64,000 bases of DNA from Candidatus Amarolinea dominans (GCA_016719785.1 JADJYJ010000018.1:1-64000); one strand, 5' to 3'. Shown: positions 53,770 through 63,597, counted from the stretch's first letter. Numbers and translations: made by a program. Notes: generated from the letters alone by a model not told the origin.

Positions 53770-54061
53770 ACTGCGGTTCCGCCTCTTTCAGAACTTGGTC
53801 ACGAAAGTAGATACTGAGATCGGCAGGTGTACGCAGATCAACCTTGCGACCGAGCAATGCGCTGAGTTCAAGCTCAAGTCCGGCTAACCGAATCAGCCCA
53901 ATCCGATAGCCTGGCTCGAACTCCACGAGTAAGTCTATGTCGCTATTCGGTCCCATTTCACTACGCAAGGCCGAACCAAACAGCGATAGCCTCCGGATAT
54001 GGTTATTACAACAAAATTGCCTGATCTTCTCAGTCGGCAAGTGAATTCGTTCCATTGACAT
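53756..54061 (-). CDS. MntA-like nucleotidyltransferase antitoxin
   Basis: 101 residues with the GSxxxG-x(n)-SDxDL signature in LFGSALRSEMGPNSDIDLLV and a C-terminal VDLRTPADLSIYFRD. In this family it polyAMPylates the HepT Tyr and so disarms it. It is intact, unlike the module at 52.2 kb, and has a good pairing with the HepT gene downstream. Confidence 0.9.
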   Translation of the reverse strand: MSMERIHLPTEKIRQFCCNNHIRRLSLFGSALRSEMGPNSDIDLLVEFEPGYRIGLIRLAGLELELSALLGRKVDLRTPADLSIYFRDQVLKEAEPQYVQG

Positions 54062-54100
54062 ACGACACCACCCTTTCAGACATAGGGGAACCGCAACTGC

Positions 54101-55150
54101 TTAGTTCCCCACATACTTCGCATACAAGGTGCGTGCGACGTCGGGATCGCTAGTGCCGGCGATGATGGCGCGACCGTCGGGGAAGATGGTCAGATTGTAG
54201 CCATCAATATCGGCCTTGAGCAGATAGGCGTTGGCGCGCACCGCGCCCAGCGGCTGCAGGACCTGTGCCAACCGCGCCAGGTTGAGCACGGTCGCGTCGT
54301 CGGCCCCGCGGTTGACGCTGATCTGCACCGCGTTGCGGCCGCACAGGGTGATGCTGTGGGTGCCGCGCTCGGCGTTCAGAAATTCATAGTCATGCTGCCC
54401 GCAGGCCGGACAGTCTGCTTGCGGGCCGCCCGGGTCGAACACATCCAACGAATTATCCCACAAGTCGTAGTGCAGCATGCCCCGGTTCGGCTCGCCAAAC
54501 TGCCCCAGACGCTTGAGCGCCTCGCCGGCCGAGATGGACGCCACTACGGCGACGGCCGGCCCCAGCACGCCGGCCGTGTCGCAGGTGGGCGTGGTGCCCG
54601 GCGCCGGCATCTGCCCCAGCACGCAGCGCAGGCAGGCGCTTTGCCCCGGCACAATCGTTTGCGACACGCCGTAGGAGCCAATGACGCCGGTGTAAATCCA
54701 CGGCTTGCCCAGCTTGACGCACACGTCATTCAACAGATAGCGCGTCTCGAAGTTGTCGGTGCCATCCATCACCAGGTGTACGTCTTGCACGAGCTGCACC
54801 ACATTGCCGGGGTTGACATCGGTCACCACGGCTTCGATCTCGATTTCGCTGTTGATACGGCGCAATTTGATGGCCGCGGCCGCGGCCTTGGGCAATCCCT
54901 GCCGCATGTCCTCTTCGTCGAACAGCAGTTGGCGCTGCAGGTTGTTCAACTCGATGTAGTCGCGATCCACGATGCGCAAATAGCCAACGCCCGCCCGCGC
55001 CAAGTGATTGGCAATCACCGTGCCGGTCGCGCCGCAGCCGATGATGGCCACCCGCGCAGCCAACAGCCGGCGTTGACCCGCCTCACCCAGCCCGCTGAAA
55101 ATGGTCTGGCGCAAATAGCGCGCCAGCGATTGGTTTCCTGTTTCCGGCAT
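54101..55150 (-). CDS. ThiF/MoeB-family adenylyltransferase with C-terminal extension
   Basis: E1-like enzyme that activates the C-terminus of a sulfur-carrier protein. ATP site VAIIGCGATGTVIANHLARA, DRDYIELNNLQRQLLFDEED, DGTDNFETRYLLNDVCVK; zinc Cys pairs CLRC and CPAC; active-site Cys likely in TPTCDTAGVLGP. The last 75 residues (CGRNAVQI onward, ending RTLYAKYVGN) are a small alpha/beta extension, presumably for the carrier. No ThiS/MoaD gene nearby, so the pathway (thiamin, molybdopterin or other) is not decided. Start at ATG 55150 (MPETGNQ). Confidence 0.87.
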   Translation of the reverse strand: MPETGNQSLARYLRQTIFSGLGEAGQRRLLAARVAIIGCGATGTVIANHLARAGVGYLRIVDRDYIELNNLQRQLLFDEEDMRQGLPKAAAAAIKLRRINSEIEIEAVVTDVNPGNVVQLVQDVHLVMDGTDNFETRYLLNDVCVKLGKPWIYTGVIGSYGVSQTIVPGQSACLRCVLGQMPAPGTTPTCDTAGVLGPAVAVVASISAGEALKRLGQFGEPNRGMLHYDLWDNSLDVFDPGGPQADCPACGQHDYEFLNAERGTHSITLCGRNAVQISVNRGADDATVLNLARLAQVLQPLGAVRANAYLLKADIDGYNLTIFPDGRAIIAGTSDPDVARTLYAKYVGN

Positions 55151-55245
55151 CGTCCATCGTCTCCCATGCACAACAAAACGTCAGCCGCATTCGACATTAT
55201 AACGATATAATGTCTATTGTATCACATCTGCCCAGGGCTGACAGA

Positions 55246-55274
55246 TTGCGCGCCGCGGGCAATTCGAGTACAAT
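55246..55274 (+). promoter_or_regulatory. Promoter of pyrH
   Basis: TTGCGC (55246-55251), 17-bp spacer, TACAAT (55269-55274), with GGAGG (55282-55286) 8 nt before the GTG start. Confidence 0.65.
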
Positions 55275-55294
55275 TCAAAACGGAGGTAAATGTT

Positions 55295-56029
55295 GTGCGT
55301 TATTCACGTATTTTGCTCAAACTGAGCGGCGCCGCGATGGCCGGCGACAAGGACTTTGGTTTCAACCCGACTGCGCTCAACTTCATCGCCGATGAGGTGC
55401 TCAAACTGCACAGTGCTGGTATTCAAGTCGGCATTGTGATTGGCGGCGGCAACATCTTTCGCGGCAACCTGGGGGCGCAGTGGGGCATCGAACATGCCGA
55501 GGCCGACAACATCGGCATGATGGCTACGGTCATCAACAGCCTGATGCTGCGCGGGGTGCTTACCAGCCGTGGCAACGCCGAGGTGCGGGTCATGACCGCC
55601 ATTCCGATTGACACCGTGGCCGAGCCATTCATCCGTCTGCGCGCCATTCACCACATGGACAAGGGCTATATCTGTATCTTCGCCGGTGGCACCGGCCAAC
55701 CCTTCATGACCACCGATTATCCGGCCGTGCAGCGGGCCATCGAGGTGCGCGCGCAGGCGCTGCTGTCGGCCAAGTCAGGCACCGACGGCATCTACACGGC
55801 CGATCCCAACCAGGACCCCGCGGCCCGTCGCTATTCGCAGATCAGCTATGACAGCGTGGTGCGCCAAAATCTGCGCGCCATGGATCAGCCCGCGGTGCTG
55901 CTGGCCCGCGATAACCGCCTGCGCCTGCACGTCTTCAGCTTCGACCATCCCGACGTCATGTACCGCCTGTGCCAGGGTGAAGATGTCGGCACGCTCATCG
56001 CCAACGTGGATCAGGATCAACTGGCCTGA
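55295..56029 (+). CDS. pyrH: UMP kinase
   Basis: Phosphorylates UMP to UDP, hexameric aspartokinase-like fold. LLKLSGAAMAGDKDFGFN, GIVIGGGNIFRG, AEADNIGMMATVINSLML and SGTDGIYTADPNQDPAARR are diagnostic. 244 residues. GTG 55295 chosen for its Shine-Dalgarno and because the longer frame has no family sequence. It sits alone rather than between tsf and frr where it is normally found, though those genes lie only 7 kb away. Confidence 0.95.
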   Translation: MRYSRILLKLSGAAMAGDKDFGFNPTALNFIADEVLKLHSAGIQVGIVIGGGNIFRGNLGAQWGIEHAEADNIGMMATVINSLMLRGVLTSRGNAEVRVMTAIPIDTVAEPFIRLRAIHHMDKGYICIFAGGTGQPFMTTDYPAVQRAIEVRAQALLSAKSGTDGIYTADPNQDPAARRYSQISYDSVVRQNLRAMDQPAVLLARDNRLRLHVFSFDHPDVMYRLCQGEDVGTLIANVDQDQLA

Positions 56030-56051
56030 AAATAGCGTCGTTCGGTCGTAG

Positions 56052-56070
56052 GTCACGCCTCTGGCGTGAC
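56052..56070. repeat. Short palindrome after pyrH
   Basis: GTCACGCC-TCT-GGCGTGAC, an 8-bp stem with 3-base loop; may be a dispersed repeat fragment. Confidence 0.6.
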
Positions 56071-56102
56071 AACGCCCTCTGCGACACATCACACCCCTCC
56101 TC

Positions 56103-56145
56103 AGACCCGGCCTCTCGCAGAAGCCGGGTCTCTCTTTGTAATTTT
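56103..56145 (+). terminator. pyrH terminator
   Basis: AGACCCGGC/GCCGGGTCT stem (9 bp, 11-base loop) followed by CTCTTTGTAATTTTCTC. A TCTCTTTGTAATT tandem motif repeats three times to 56170. Confidence 0.75.
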
Positions 56146-56255
56146 CTCTTTGTAATTCTCTCTTTGTAATGACCTGCGCCGGTGCGAGACTAACTGCAAA
56201 GAATCGCCGTCCAAAAGGTGATCTTACGAGACGATCAAATTGACCGAAGAGAGGC

Positions 56256-57212
<957 letters not shown>

Positions 57213-57221
57213 GGCCAGATC

Positions 57222-57926
57222 GTGAGGCTGGATGGCTTGATGACACGTTGGTTGAGATGGGGCGCCCACAGCGCGGCGCTGGCGCCGCTGGCGGTTATTC
57301 TGTTCCTGGCCTGGCAGGGCCGGCTGACAGCCAATCCAATTCAGGACATCACCCTGCGCACCGGGCAAACGGCGCTGGTGCTGCTGGTTCTTTCCCTGTC
57401 CATCACCCCGCTGTACACCGCCTTCACGATCAAGGAACTGCTGCCGCTGCGGCGACGACTGGGGTTGTATGCCTTCCTGTACGCGGCGCTGCACTTCTTG
57501 ATCTTCATCGGCCTAGATTACGGCTTCGATCCGGAATTGCTGAAGGAAGCTATCTTCGAAAAACGCTACGCCCTGGTGGGATTTGCGGCCTTCCTGGTAA
57601 TGCTGCCGCTGGCCCTCACCTCCACCAAAGGCTGGATGCGGCGGCTGGGCAAACGCTGGAAGGCGCTGCACCGCTGGGTTTACGTCGCCGCGCTGCTGGT
57701 CATCGTACACTACGTCTGGCTGGTCAAATCGGATATCCGAGTGCCGCTGCTGTACGGAGCGATCGTTGGCATCCTGCTGGCGCTGCGTATCCCAGCGGTG
57801 ACCCAGCGTGTGCGCCAGTTCCGCCAGGCCAGGCGTGGAGGGCGTGCATCGGACGCAGCCACGGCCGCAGGCCGGCGCGTGGCGCCCAAGTCACAGCCGC
57901 CCGGCCGTGAATCAACGGCCGATTGA
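57222..57926 (+). CDS. msrQ: MsrQ haem-binding membrane subunit
   Basis: Six-helix ferric-reductase-like membrane protein feeding electrons to MsrP. Haem ligands His in YAALHFLIFIGLDYG, ALHRWVYVAALLVIVHYVWL are visible. 234 residues with a basic Ala/Arg tail. With msrP it completes a periplasmic repair operon. A very strong terminator follows. Confidence 0.93.
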   Translation: MRLDGLMTRWLRWGAHSAALAPLAVILFLAWQGRLTANPIQDITLRTGQTALVLLVLSLSITPLYTAFTIKELLPLRRRLGLYAFLYAALHFLIFIGLDYGFDPELLKEAIFEKRYALVGFAAFLVMLPLALTSTKGWMRRLGKRWKALHRWVYVAALLVIVHYVWLVKSDIRVPLLYGAIVGILLALRIPAVTQRVRQFRQARRGGRASDAATAAGRRVAPKSQPPGRESTAD

Positions 57927-57942
57927 GTCCAATTATCTGCAC

Positions 57943-57983
57943 CACAAAAGACGGCCTGTCTTGGCGACAGGCCGTCTTTTGTG
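57943..57983. terminator. Strong bidirectional terminator
   Basis: CACAAAAGACGGCCTGTC, TTGGC loop, exact reverse complement (18-bp stem). TTTTG on one side and its complement on the other let it act in both directions, ending msrPQ. Confidence 0.92.
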
Positions 57984-58010
57984 ATGCAATTGTTATCCTG
58001 GCTTGAGCTT

Positions 58011-58090
58011 AGGAACGAGAATTAAATAAGTGTCCGAACATAGCCACCCCGTGGGTCGTTGAACCAGACAATTGAAAAATTCTCGTTCCT
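58011..58090. mobile_element. 80-bp MITE-like element, copy 1
   Basis: Terminal inverted repeats AGGAACGAGAATT (58011-58023) and AATTCTCGTTCCT (58078-58090) bound an 80-bp element that has no coding capacity. The second copy is at 60759-60838, inverted. The right end reaches the first base of the M23 gene's stop codon. Confidence 0.85.
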
Positions 58091-59199
58091 TAGGGCAGCA
58101 TGCTCAGCGGGTTGCGCTGAGCGCCGCGCACACGTACTTCGAAGTGGAGGTGCGGGCCGGTAGAATTGCCGGTGCTACCCACATTGCCGATCACCTGGCC
58201 CCGCGTGACCGAGTCGCCAACCTTGACGCTGAACTTACTCAAATGGGCATACAGGGTCTGCATCTGATTGCCGTGATCAATGACCACATGGTATCCGTAG
58301 CCGTAGGGGCTCCAACCGGCAGCCACCACATAGCCGGCATCGGCTGCCTTGATCGGCGAACCGAGCGGCGCCGCCAGGTCAATACCGGGATGACGACTCC
58401 AGAAGCGTTGGGTTATGCGTGCAGACGCCGGCCACATCAGGGCGCCGGTACCCTTGCGCGCGCTGTTTGGCGCCGTTGCAAAACCAAGCGCCCTTGCAAC
58501 GAAGGGCTTCTCGCCACTGGGCACGATCAGCATCTGACCCACGGCCAACGGCTGATTGATGTCGGTGAGTTTGTTCCAGGCGTAACTCACAATGGTGCTC
58601 GCTGGCACCTTGTACTTCTTGGCAATGCTGGTGACCGTGTCACCCTTGACGGCTTTGTGATACACGCCACTGACCGGCAGCACCACTAGTTTCTGTCCCA
58701 GGCGCAGAAGGTCAGGGTTGTCCTCCAGATTTCCATTGGCCCACATCAGGGTTTCTGGTGAGACATGGAAACGCTGTGACAGGTCGTAGACGGTATCGCC
58801 AAGCTGGACAGTGTAGGTGATGATGTCCAAGCGCGGGCGATCAGGAATCTGCGTAAAAGGGACGGCATTACGGATCAGCGTGTCGCGTCCGAAGAAGTTG
58901 TTACCACCACGTGCATCCATGTCGCTGTCTGCACTGGCAGTCTGTGTACTGGTCGAAGCTGGTGTGCTGGCAGGTAAATCCCATTGCGGTAATCGAACCT
59001 GGCTCAAGGCCAGAACGAGCACCGCAACCAACAGCAGAGCCAGGTGTGACGCGAGACGGATAACGGACGCTGAGTTGCGGGGGTGGTTGAATTGTGACCT
59101 GAATCCGCGCCAGAGGGCGATGATCTGTTCAGGGACAATGCTGTCGTCATGCGAGTCCGGCACATCGTCGGCAGTAGCGCTATGCAATTGCTTTGGCAT
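58090..59199 (-). CDS. LysM-domain M23 peptidase (cell-wall endopeptidase)
   Basis: N-terminal membrane anchor (LALLLVAVLVLALSQV); two LysM repeats (YTVQLGDTVYDLSQRFHVSP; HKAVKGDTVTSIAKKYKVPA) for peptidoglycan binding; C-terminal M23 domain with zinc ligands HPGIDLAAPLGSP and HLHFEVRVRG and a His in YGYHVVIDHGN. 369 residues. Likely cuts peptide cross-links or regulates them at the wall. Its stop is at the edge of the 80-bp element, which may have trimmed the 3' end. Confidence 0.92.
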   Translation of the reverse strand: MPKQLHSATADDVPDSHDDSIVPEQIIALWRGFRSQFNHPRNSASVIRLASHLALLLVAVLVLALSQVRLPQWDLPASTPASTSTQTASADSDMDARGGNNFFGRDTLIRNAVPFTQIPDRPRLDIITYTVQLGDTVYDLSQRFHVSPETLMWANGNLEDNPDLLRLGQKLVVLPVSGVYHKAVKGDTVTSIAKKYKVPASTIVSYAWNKLTDINQPLAVGQMLIVPSGEKPFVARALGFATAPNSARKGTGALMWPASARITQRFWSRHPGIDLAAPLGSPIKAADAGYVVAAGWSPYGYGYHVVIDHGNQMQTLYAHLSKFSVKVGDSVTRGQVIGNVGSTGNSTGPHLHFEVRVRGAQRNPLSMLP

Positions 59200-59409
59200 T
59201 CTTTCCCATCTCCACCCTTCGGTCTCTTTTCTTCAGAGCGAGGGAAGGTTGTTTGGGGTGATGTCATCGGGTGTCAACGGCTGCGGGTTCGCGCAAGCTC
59301 GCAGAAAAATTATACCATCGCCCGCAGAAAGCGCAAAATCGCGCTGTCAGCATGAACAGAACTTCATCTTCACAGAGAAACCAGGATCAAAGGCCGGACA
59401 GGCAGCGCC

Positions 59410-60678
59410 TTAGAGAGACTCTTTGTGCAGGGTCGCCAGAAATTCTTTGTTCGAGCGCGTGCGTGCCATGCGTTCCAGCAAGGGCAAAATAGCATCTGGG
59501 CCACCCCCGATGGCGTCGAGCATGCGCCTCATGGTCCAGACGCGTGCCAGGGTCTCTGGATCCAACAGGAGTTCTTCGCGCCGCGTACCGGAGCGTTCCA
59601 TATCGAAGGCCGGGAAGATGCGGCGTTCGGCCAGGCGACGACTGAGGACCAGTTCCATGTTGCCGGTGCCCTTGAACTCCTCGTAGATCACATCATCCAT
59701 GCGGGAACCGGTGTCAACCAGGCAGGTAGCCATGATGGTCAGGCTGCCGCCTTCTTCAATCGTACGGGCCGCGCCAAAGAAGTGCTTGGGCGGATAGAGC
59801 GCCGCGGGGTCAATACCACCAGACAGCGTACGACCACTGGGCGGAACGGTCAAGTTGTAGGCGCGTGTCAAACGGGTAATGGAGTCAAGGAGAATGGCGA
59901 CATCGCGTTTGCCTTCCACCAAGCGCTTCGCGCGCTCCAGCGCCATCTCCGCGACGCGCACATGGTTGGTGACCGGTTCATCGAAGGTTGAACTGATGAC
60001 CTCCGCCTGGACCGAACGATCCATATCAGTCACTTCCTCTGGGCGTTCGCCAATCAGCACCACCATCAAATGGACATCAGGGTGATTCAGGGAGATGCCA
60101 TTGGCAATCCGCTTGAGAATTGTGGTCTTGCCGGCTTTCGGCGGCGACACAATCAGGCCTCGCTGACCACGGCCGATGGGTGACGCCATGTCAATCAGGC
60201 GGGTGGCCAGCAGATTCGGCTCAGTTTCCAGCAACATCTGCTTATCCGGGAAGATAGGCGTCAAACGCTCGAAGACGGGGCGCTGCTTGGCCACTTCCGG
60301 ATCAAGAGCGTTGACCGCTTCTACCTTGAGTAGGCCAAAGTATTTCTCTGTATCTTTGGGCGGTCGCACCTGGCCGATGACCAGGTCCCCGGTGCGCAGG
60401 CCAAAACGGCGGATTTGAGACTGCGAGACATAGACGTCCTCCGGGCCTGGCAACAGGTGGTCAGCACGCAAGAAGCCGATGCCATCCTGGACGATCTCAA
60501 GCACTCCGCCACCAAAAATGTAGCCCTGCTGCTCGGCATGGGCGCGTAACAGGGCCATGATGAGGTCATGCTTTTTCAGGCGCGAATAGCCGGTCAACCC
60601 CAGGTCGCGCGCCATGGTTTGGAGTTGTTCGAGGGTTGAGTTTTCAAGATCAGCAAAGTTCACGGTTGGAGTCTCCAT
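59410..60678 (-). CDS. rho: Transcription termination factor Rho
   Basis: RNA-dependent ATPase. Rho_N helical domain, RNA-binding cold-shock fold, P-loop ISPPKAGKTTILKRIANG (written here GLIVSPPKAGKTTILKR), Q-loop/R-loop motif LIGERPEEVTDMDRSVQAEV and PPSGRTLSGGIDPAALYPPK. 422 residues. ATG 60678 with a promoter about 470 bases upstream and a long leader between. Confidence 0.96.
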   Translation of the reverse strand: METPTVNFADLENSTLEQLQTMARDLGLTGYSRLKKHDLIMALLRAHAEQQGYIFGGGVLEIVQDGIGFLRADHLLPGPEDVYVSQSQIRRFGLRTGDLVIGQVRPPKDTEKYFGLLKVEAVNALDPEVAKQRPVFERLTPIFPDKQMLLETEPNLLATRLIDMASPIGRGQRGLIVSPPKAGKTTILKRIANGISLNHPDVHLMVVLIGERPEEVTDMDRSVQAEVISSTFDEPVTNHVRVAEMALERAKRLVEGKRDVAILLDSITRLTRAYNLTVPPSGRTLSGGIDPAALYPPKHFFGAARTIEEGGSLTIMATCLVDTGSRMDDVIYEEFKGTGNMELVLSRRLAERRIFPAFDMERSGTRREELLLDPETLARVWTMRRMLDAIGGGPDAILPLLERMARTRSNKEFLATLHKESL

Positions 60679-60758
60679 TTGCGAAAGTCGCGGCTGTCAG
60701 CCAGAGGGCGACGCGCATGACGGTAACATGCCGCGGGAGCGACATCGGCGGCATGCTG

Positions 60759-60838
60759 AGGAATGAGAATTTCTTGACTTTCTGGTTTAAGGGCCTACGG
60801 GGTGGCTATGTTCGGACACTTATTTGATTCTCGTTCCT
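60759..60838. mobile_element. 80-bp MITE-like element, copy 2 (inverted)
   Basis: AGGAATGAGAATT (60759-60771) and GATTCTCGTTCCT (60826-60838) with an inner block whose reverse complement matches copy 1 over AAATAAGTGTCCGAACATAG and CCACCCCGT. Same length as copy 1, opposite orientation. Lies in the rho leader. Confidence 0.85.
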
Positions 60839-61155
60839 TGATTGGGTCGAAGTCAGGACAAGTGCTGTTGCGGGACGTAGCAAATACGCGCTCGTAAAGT
60901 CAGATGGCGTGCGCAAGCACGGTTGGTGCTAAAACGCAATTCAGATGGGAGTGTGGCTGTCAGAGCAGTCACTCAACGTGAATCAAAGGATAATTACACC
61001 TACTGAGGGGCGTCCTCAAAAAGATTTTTGCGCTGCCGTTCGGAATAAACTCGATGGTAGCCAGAGGACGCTCAACCTGTCGCAGTATGAAGAGGTCTTA
61101 TTCAAGAATTGATTCAAGAAGAATACTGCGGCACGCACTAGCTTGTGCTGAAATC

Positions 61156-61184
61156 ATTATAGCATTTTGCTCACAACACGTCAA
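61156..61184 (-). promoter_or_regulatory. Promoter upstream of rho
   Basis: Minus-strand TTGACG (61179-61184), 17-bp spacer, TATAAT (61156-61161). Near-consensus, transcript would begin about 61149. Confidence 0.8.
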
Positions 61185-61285
61185 GTAGTTTGACTGCTTT
61201 TTTCGTACTTTTTTATTGTTTGTCCGGCAAGTCAGCCAGGCGCAGGCTCGGTAGGTTGGAAAAATCAGGTCTCCGTACCGGCATC

Positions 61286-62077
61286 CTACCGGGCGCCGAT
61301 CAGGAAGGCCCAGTAATAAACCACGGGGATCACAAACAACAGGCTGTCAATGCGATCCCACATACCACCGTGGCCGGGGATCAGGTGGCCTGAATCTTTC
61401 GCGCCCATCTGTCGTTTGACCATAGACTCCGCCAGGTCGCCAAAGGGTGCGACCAGGCAGACAAGGCCGCCCAATGCTGCACCGGCCCAGGGCGATTGAC
61501 CCACCAACCACGGCCCAAGCAGCGCGCCCGCCGCCGTTCCCACCAGCCAGCCCCCGATTGCGCCCTCCCAGGTCTTTTTAGGGCTGTGGCGCGGCCAGAG
61601 TTTGTGCTTGCCCAGGCCGCGACCGCTGAAATAGGCGCCGGTATCGGTGATCCAGGTCAACAGTAGCCCCAACAACAGCCACTGCAAGCCGGCCGGCAGA
61701 TTGCGCAGGGCAACGAAGTGATTGAGCAACAGACCAAAGTAGATCACGCCGGCCAGTGACCACGCCCAATCGGTGACCGGCGTCTGGCCGCTACGAAACA
61801 GGGCAATCACCAGTGACAGCACGATCAGGGCAGTCAGCAACAGACGCAGAGACCAAGCTTGTGCCCAATACGCCTCGCCAATGACCGCCAGGATGCCGAT
61901 CAACCCCGGCCAACGCAGCGGTGCGCTGCCGCCCTGAACGAGTAATGAAAAATACTCCCAGCCAGCCAGAAAGCCAACCAGCAGCATCAAGCCCAGGAAC
62001 CAAAGGCCTCCCAGGTAAGCAAGACCCAGCACCAGGGGCGCCAGCACAAGGGCACTGATGAAGCGCTCGCGTAGCAT
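61286..62077 (-). CDS. cdsA: Phosphatidate cytidylyltransferase
   Basis: Membrane enzyme making CDP-diacylglycerol. Eight or so hydrophobic segments and the C-terminal signature around SPKKTWEGAIGGWLVG, CLVAPFGDLAESMVKR, KDSGHLIPGHGGMWDRIDSL. 263 residues. Ends the tsf-frr-uppS-cdsA cluster, 45 bases after uppS. Confidence 0.95.
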   Translation of the reverse strand: MLRERFISALVLAPLVLGLAYLGGLWFLGLMLLVGFLAGWEYFSLLVQGGSAPLRWPGLIGILAVIGEAYWAQAWSLRLLLTALIVLSLVIALFRSGQTPVTDWAWSLAGVIYFGLLLNHFVALRNLPAGLQWLLLGLLLTWITDTGAYFSGRGLGKHKLWPRHSPKKTWEGAIGGWLVGTAAGALLGPWLVGQSPWAGAALGGLVCLVAPFGDLAESMVKRQMGAKDSGHLIPGHGGMWDRIDSLLFVIPVVYYWAFLIGAR

Positions 62078-62122
62078 ATCAGCTTAGGTCTCTATTGGCC
62101 GCACAGTGGCAACACGGTAGCG

Positions 62123-62848
62123 TCATGATGGTGTCTTGACCTTGCCAAAACGCCGATCGCGGTCTTCGAAGTCCTGCAACGCGCGTCGCAGCTCCTCTTT
62201 GTCGAAATCGGGCCAGAAGGTAGGCGTCGCGTAGTATTCGGCATATGCGGCCTGCCAGATCAAGAAATTACTCAGCCGGTACTCGCCCCCGGTGCGGATG
62301 ATGAGGTCCGGGTCAGGCAGCCCCCCCGTGTACAGGTAACGGGCAAAAACGTCCTCCGACACATCATCGGGCTTCAGTCCGTCCTGTATGATTTGCCGCA
62401 CCGCGTCGACAATTTCGGCCCGGCCACCGTAGTTGAAGGCCACGTTGAGAATGATGCGCTGATTGTTTTTGGTTAGTTCGAGCGCGTCACGAATCTGCTG
62501 CTGCAAACCCGGCTCGATCCCGGCCATGCGGCCGCTGTGGCGGATCTGCACACCGTTGGCGTGCAGATCCGCTAACTGGCGGCGGATGGTTTCACTCAGC
62601 AACTTCATCAGGCCACTGACCTCGGCGGGCGGTCGCGCCCAATTCTCTGTGGAAAAAGCGTAGATGGTCAGCGCCTTGATGCCGAACCCCACCGAGGCTT
62701 CGAGCACGGGCCGGATGTTGTTCACCCCGCCGCGATGACCGAGCAAGCGTGGCATGCCCCGCGCCTGCGCCCAGCGTCCATTGCCATCCATGACGATGCC
62801 CACATGGTAGGGTACACGCCTGAAGGAAGTGCCACTAGTCATGGGCAT
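62123..62848 (-). CDS. uppS: Isoprenyl transferase (undecaprenyl diphosphate synthase)
   Basis: cis-Prenyltransferase making undecaprenyl-PP for wall polymers. VGIVMDGNGRWAQARGMPRL, GHRGGVNNIRPVLEAS, AFSTENWARP and DLIIRTGGEYRLSNFLIWQA are diagnostic. 241 residues. 48 bases after frr. Confidence 0.96.
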   Translation of the reverse strand: MPMTSGTSFRRVPYHVGIVMDGNGRWAQARGMPRLLGHRGGVNNIRPVLEASVGFGIKALTIYAFSTENWARPPAEVSGLMKLLSETIRRQLADLHANGVQIRHSGRMAGIEPGLQQQIRDALELTKNNQRIILNVAFNYGGRAEIVDAVRQIIQDGLKPDDVSEDVFARYLYTGGLPDPDLIIRTGGEYRLSNFLIWQAAYAEYYATPTFWPDFDKEELRRALQDFEDRDRRFGKVKTPS

Positions 62849-62896
62849 GGTCTCGCGATTCTCAATCCGAGTGACGGTTGCAACACAAAACCCTGC

Positions 62897-63454
62897 TTAC
62901 ACTTCCATGACTTCGGTCTCTTTGTCGCGGCCGATAGTATCTATCTGTTCAATTTGGCGGTCGGTCAGGCGTTGGATCTCGTCACGCCCATGGCGCAGAT
63001 CGTCTTCTGAGATCAGCTTTTCCTTTTCGAACTCGCGCAAATCCTCGATGGCATCGCGCCGGATGTTGCGGACAGACACGCGCGCTTCCTCCACGCGCTT
63101 GTCCACCTGCCTGACAAGCTCGCGCCGGCGTTCTTCCGTGGGCATGGGGATGATCAAACGCATGATCTGACCATCGTTCGAGGGATTCAAACCCAGGTCG
63201 GACTTCAGAATCGCGCGCTCGATGATGCCCATATCGCCGCGGTTGAAGGGCTTGATCGCAAGCAGGCGCGGCTCAGGGGCGTTGATAGTCGCCAGTTGTT
63301 GCAGCGGCGTCGGCATACCGTAGTATTCGACAGACAGATTCTCAACCAAGGCCGGCGAAGCTCGGCCGGTGCGCACTTTTTTCAAATCCTCACGGAGTGC
63401 ATCTATGGTCTTATGCATCCGTTCGGCCGTGTCATGAAGCACGTCTTTGACCAT
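62897..63454 (-). CDS. frr: Ribosome recycling factor
   Basis: Splits post-termination ribosomes with EF-G. LREDLKKVRTGRASPALVEN, VEYYGMPTPLQQLATINAPE, NPSNDGQIMRLIIPMPTEER and RREL are typical. 185 residues. It follows tsf by 230 bases with a structured spacer; pyrH is missing from between them. Confidence 0.97.
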   Translation of the reverse strand: MVKDVLHDTAERMHKTIDALREDLKKVRTGRASPALVENLSVEYYGMPTPLQQLATINAPEPRLLAIKPFNRGDMGIIERAILKSDLGLNPSNDGQIMRLIIPMPTEERRRELVRQVDKRVEEARVSVRNIRRDAIEDLREFEKEKLISEDDLRHGRDEIQRLTDRQIEQIDTIGRDKETEVMEV

Positions 63455-63597
63455 GACAGAAACTCCCCTGTTCTGAAAACCTGGTTACACGATTGAGGGC
63501 CATGCGGGAAAAGGCTGACAGCTTTGCTTGAGCCAACGAAGGGCAGCCACACGTGCCTACCCTTTCGATGACCAAACAGCAAGGCGAGGTTCATAAT

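Larger units (their letters stand above)
60679..61285 (-). other. Long structured leader of rho
   Basis: No gene. From the promoter (61156-61184) to the rho ATG about 470 bases are transcribed. Hairpins: CGCAGTAT/ATACTGCG (61081-61088, 61123-61130), GAGGACG-CTCA arm pair (61004-61017 with 61064-61074), CAAAAA-GA-TTTTTG (61017-61030) and the 80-bp element (60759-60838). Confidence 0.65.

Noticed and set aside
54085..54110. GGGGAAC/GTTCCCC hairpin as terminator of the ThiF-like gene
   Set aside because: Stem includes the last codons and is not followed by a T-tract; too weak to call.
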